The notes below the pieces were generated by a model, which made no database searches, was not told the DNA's origin, and saw nothing but the letters and a program-made list of their open reading frames with translations. A stretch of DNA of 64,000 nucleotides from DALYJJ01 sp033763935 (GTDB lineage: Bacteria > Acidobacteriota > Terriglobia > Bryobacterales > Bryobacteraceae), in assembly GCA_033763935.1 (NCBI GenBank), contig JANRJO010000060.1, positions 19,723 to 83,722 on the forward strand, read 5' to 3'. Shown here in pieces: positions 61,524 through 64,000 of the stretch (position 1 is its first letter; every line of letters starts with the position of its first letter). Position numbers and translations under genes: made by a program.

Positions 61524-61632
61524 CAGGCCTCGGCGGTCACCCAAATCCGGCCATTGATGGTCAGCTGAAAACCGGTCAACGGAGGAAGCACTCAGGACGT
61601 TGAGTTCAGGCGGAGCGATAGGCTCCGTCAAC

Positions 61633-63204
61633 GTGAGCAATGTCTTGAGCGAAGAGAAGCAGAAGCAGGTGATTGCGCTCGGCCAGCTCGGCTGGACCCT
61701 GCGCCGGATTGAGAAGGAAACGGGCGTTCGCCGGGAAACTGCCGCCGGGTACCTGCGAGCAGCCGGTATCCCGGTGCGCCCGCCGGGCCGATGGGGTCGG
61801 AAGCCGCCGGCCGATGCAAAACCGGCCAAAGAGACGGGCGAGGTGACCGCCGACTCCGCACCGCCCACGCCGTCACGGAGTCCTTCGGCCAGCGCGTGCC
61901 TGCCCTTTCATGAACTGATCGAGGCCGGGCTGGCCAAAGGCCGCAATGCCGTGGCGATCTGGCAGGATCTGGTGGACCAGAGCGCCTTCGGCGGCGCGTA
62001 CGAGAGCGTCAAACGATACGTCCGCAAACTCCGCGGGGCGCGCGCGCCAGAGCCGAGCGCCGTCATCCTGACGCCCGCAGGCGAGGAAGCGCAAGTCGAT
62101 TACGGGGCCGGCCCCATGGTCGGCGACCCGCACACCGGCAAATACCGCCGCACCCGCCTCTTCGTCATGACCCTCGGCTACAGCCGGAAGTCTGTCCGTC
62201 TGCTGGTCTTCGAGTCCAGCGCGCAGACCTGGGCGCAACTCCACGAGCAGGCGTTCCGCCGAATCGGCGGCAGTTGTCGCGTGGTCGTCCTCGATAACCT
62301 CGCCGAAGGCGTGCTCAAGCCGGACATCTACGATCCGTCGTTGAACCCGCTGTATCGCGACATGCTCGCTCACTACGGCGCGGTTGCGCTGCCGTGCCGC
62401 CTCGGCGATCCCGATCGAAAAGGGAAAGTCGAGTCCGGCGTCGGGCACGCCAAAAAGACGCCGTTGAAGGGACAGCGCTTCGAGAGCCTGGCAGAAGCTC
62501 AGACGTACCTCGACCATTGGGAGCAGAAGTGGGCCGACACTCGCATCCACGGCACGACCAAACGGCAGGTGTCCGCGATGTTTGCCGAAGAGAAGCCCGC
62601 GCTGCAGCCGCTGCCGCTCGAGCCGTTTCGCTATTACCAGTACGGCGAGCGGACCGTTCATCTGGACGGTTGTGTGGAAGTGGAGGCGGCCTACTACAGC
62701 GCCCCGCCGCGCTGGATCGGCCGCCGTGTCCAGGTGCAGTGGAATCCGCAGTGGGTCCGTCTGATCGACCCCACCAACGGCCAACTCCTGCGCGAGCATC
62801 TTCGCGAGCAGCGCGGCCGTCATCGCATTCACGCCGAGGACCGGCCGCAGCGCACGCCGCTCGGAACACTCCAGGTGCTCGCCCGCGCCGAGAAGGCCGG
62901 CGAACACATCGGCGCATTCTCCAAAGCCATGCATCGCGAGCAGGGGCAGACCGCCGTGCGTCGCATCCAGGGGCTACTGTCGTTTCAGAAGAAGTACGGC
63001 CCGGCGCGGGTGGATCAGGCCTGCGCCATGGCGTTGGAAATGGAGATCTCCGATTTCCGTTTCGTGCGCCGCTACCTGGAGCGGAACCTCCAACCCGCCT
63101 TGAGCTTGCGCCAGGTCGATCCGCTGATTCGCCAGCTCTCGCTCTACCGTGACCTCATCGATGAACGAACTGACTCATCCCACAACCAGGAGACCAATGA
63201 ATGA
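61633..63204 (+). CDS. istA: IS21 transposase IstA (DDE)
   Basis: A protein of about 523 aa. An N-terminal helix-turn-helix (VIALGQLGWTLRRIEKETGV) binds the ends. The DDE catalytic core includes Asp in EAQVDYGAGPMV, Asp in RVVVLDNLAEGV and Glu in RKGKVESGVGHAKK. A C-terminal Mu-like domain follows. The GTG at 61633-61635 is the likely start; the TTG at 61600 is a less good alternative. The stop overlaps the istB ATG (ATGA). Confidence 0.93.
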   Translation: MSNVLSEEKQKQVIALGQLGWTLRRIEKETGVRRETAAGYLRAAGIPVRPPGRWGRKPPADAKPAKETGEVTADSAPPTPSRSPSASACLPFHELIEAGLAKGRNAVAIWQDLVDQSAFGGAYESVKRYVRKLRGARAPEPSAVILTPAGEEAQVDYGAGPMVGDPHTGKYRRTRLFVMTLGYSRKSVRLLVFESSAQTWAQLHEQAFRRIGGSCRVVVLDNLAEGVLKPDIYDPSLNPLYRDMLAHYGAVALPCRLGDPDRKGKVESGVGHAKKTPLKGQRFESLAEAQTYLDHWEQKWADTRIHGTTKRQVSAMFAEEKPALQPLPLEPFRYYQYGERTVHLDGCVEVEAAYYSAPPRWIGRRVQVQWNPQWVRLIDPTNGQLLREHLREQRGRHRIHAEDRPQRTPLGTLQVLARAEKAGEHIGAFSKAMHREQGQTAVRRIQGLLSFQKKYGPARVDQACAMALEMEISDFRFVRRYLERNLQPALSLRQVDPLIRQLSLYRDLIDERTDSSHNQETNE

Positions 63205-63954
63205 ACCTCGCTGAACTACAACGCTCCCTTCGTCAGCTTCGGCTCGGCGGCATGGCCTCGGTGCTGGACACGCGCTTACACCAAGCGCAGGTCGAGCCCA
63301 TGGCGCCGATCGATTTGCTCTCGTGTCTCGTCTCCGACGAACTGACGCGCCGCGGCGATCGGCTGCTGGCGCGCCGGCGCAAGCAAGCCGGCTTCCGCGA
63401 CGTTAACAGGACGCTCGATACTTTCGATTTCAGCTTCAACCCGAAGATGAATCGCAGTCTTGTCTTTGAACTGGCGACGTGTGGCTTCATTGCCAAGCGA
63501 GATGATGCGCTGTTTATCGGGCCCGGCGGGACCGGCAAGAGCCATCTGGCCCAGGCGATCGGTCAAGCGGCGATTCGTGCAAGGCTATCGAGTGCTCTAT
63601 CGCGAGACGCACGTGCTGCTCGAGGAACTCGCCGAAGCCGTCGCCGAGGGCACACGGAAGCAATACATGGACACGCTCGCGACCGTTCCGTTGCTCATCA
63701 TCGACGATTTCGGAATGCGGAAACTGCCGCTGACCGCGGCCGAGGACCTGCTGGAGATCGTGATGCGCCGCTACGAACGCGCCAGCACCTTGCTCACGTC
63801 CAATCGCCCGGTGGCCGACTGGGGAAAACTGCTGGGCGACACCGCCTCGGTCGGCTCGATGCTGGACCGCCTGCTGCATCACGGCCACGTGCTCAAGTGC
63901 GGCCCGCGTAGCTGGCGAACCAAAACCGCAGGCGGTAACGAGGACGCAGCATGA
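63201..63954 (+). pseudogene. istB: IS21 helper ATPase IstB, +1 frameshift
   Basis: AAA+ ATPase that assists IstA. The first frame (63201 on) has the N-terminal domain (LAELQRSLRQLRLGGMASVL) and Walker A FIGPGGTGKSHLAQAIGQA. At 63576-63579 an additional base shifts the frame; the second frame continues QGYRVLYRETHVLLEELAEA, Walker B LLIIDDFGMRKLP and the C-terminus GPRSWRTKTAGGNEDAA, ending at 63954. Fusing the frames gives a full IstB of about 250 aa. Either a sequencing error or an inactive element. Confidence 0.85.
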
Positions 63955-64000
63955 TCGGTTCATCGCCTGTCCGGGGGCTTTGCCACCGCGACCCCAGGAT

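Larger units (their letters stand above)
61553..64000 (+). mobile_element. IS21-family insertion sequence (istA, frameshifted istB)
   Basis: Transposase plus helper ATPase in the IS21 order, with istB overlapping istA. The left boundary is estimated at TGATGGTCAGCTG (from 61554), 79 bp before the istA start. The right end is beyond the window, since no matching inverted repeat is seen before 64000. A target duplication therefore cannot be checked. Confidence 0.82.

Noticed and set aside
60891..61868. 325-codon minus-strand frame covering IS left end and secreted protein
   Set aside because: It is a fusion by chance of IS antisense, the real first frame of the secreted protein and an ahcY shadow; only the middle part is meaningful.

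Overview
The window looks like an Acidobacteriota chromosome of the Solibacter/Bryobacter type. This is inferred from gene content only: high GC, three Oar-like TonB-dependent receptors that begin with a carboxypeptidase-regulatory-like domain, a two-component propeller sensor kinase, a DUF4136 protein, an FG-GAP/ASPIC-UnbV protein beside a TPR protein, and a serine/threonine-kinase/TolB-propeller remnant. No 16S or other marker gene is present and I saw no tRNA, rRNA or CRISPR array.

Layout. 1-10.5 kb: an HtrA protease (cut by the window edge), a GAF-AAA-Fis sigma-54 activator, a DoxX-like membrane protein lying between two near-identical 16-bp palindromes, a propeller histidine kinase with its NarL-type regulator, and a secreted protein with kinase-like motifs coupled to a frameshifted Omp85-like protein. 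11-19.3 kb: a TolC/adaptor/RND efflux operon ending with a TetR regulator and a membrane sensor-kinase-like protein. 19.5-26.7 kb: glycogen phosphorylase, DUF4136, glycogen debranching enzyme, TPR, DksA/TraR-like, a degenerate receiver and a TetR regulator. 26.7-36.1 kb: a tightly overlapping eight-gene minus-strand operon (TonB receptor, LolA-like, LPG-synthase-TM-like, nucleotidyltransferase-like/CDP-alcohol phosphotransferase fusion, nucleotidyltransferase, EEP phosphodiesterase, two radical SAM enzymes). 36.3-44.6 kb: an ECF sigma factor, two STAS-like proteins, a small secreted protein, a large Oar-like receptor with a textbook terminator, a second GAF-AAA-Fis activator and a 38-residue membrane peptide. 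44.8-47.2 kb: a decayed kinase/propeller gene. 47.3-60.3 kb: a LacI-regulated catabolic-looking cluster (ROK kinase, homocysteine methyltransferase-like, SIS isomerase, split EamA transporter, FG-GAP and TPR proteins, Oar-like receptor, LacI regulator, Gfo/Idh oxidoreductase). 60.6-64 kb: an ahcY remnant, a frameshifted secreted protein and an IS21-type element that runs off the window.

How it fits together. Three regulatory layers can be read from the DNA. (1) A LacI-type palindrome, GCAAACGTTTGC, occurs at four loci of the 47-60 kb cluster. At three of them it sits at the predicted +1 of a good sigma-70 promoter, and two loci carry tandem copies centred 13 bp apart. The LacI gene lies inside the cluster, so this is probably one regulon. 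(2) Sigma-54-like -24/-12 elements precede the glgX/TPR pair (divergently), the DksA-like gene, the ECF sigma factor, a STAS gene, the small secreted protein and the second activator, which suggests a stress or storage regulon run by the two GAF-AAA-Fis activators. (3) A palindrome pair at 3.5/3.95 kb brackets doxX.

The two best candidates for undescribed systems are the eight-gene operon at 26.7-36.1 kb, which looks like synthesis, export and modification of an unusual phospho-alcohol lipid or headgroup, and the LacI-controlled cluster, which combines sugar-kinase/isomerase chemistry with a methyltransferase. Several genes carry single-base frameshifts, two of them in G5/C5 runs, so some may be sequence errors rather than real decay.
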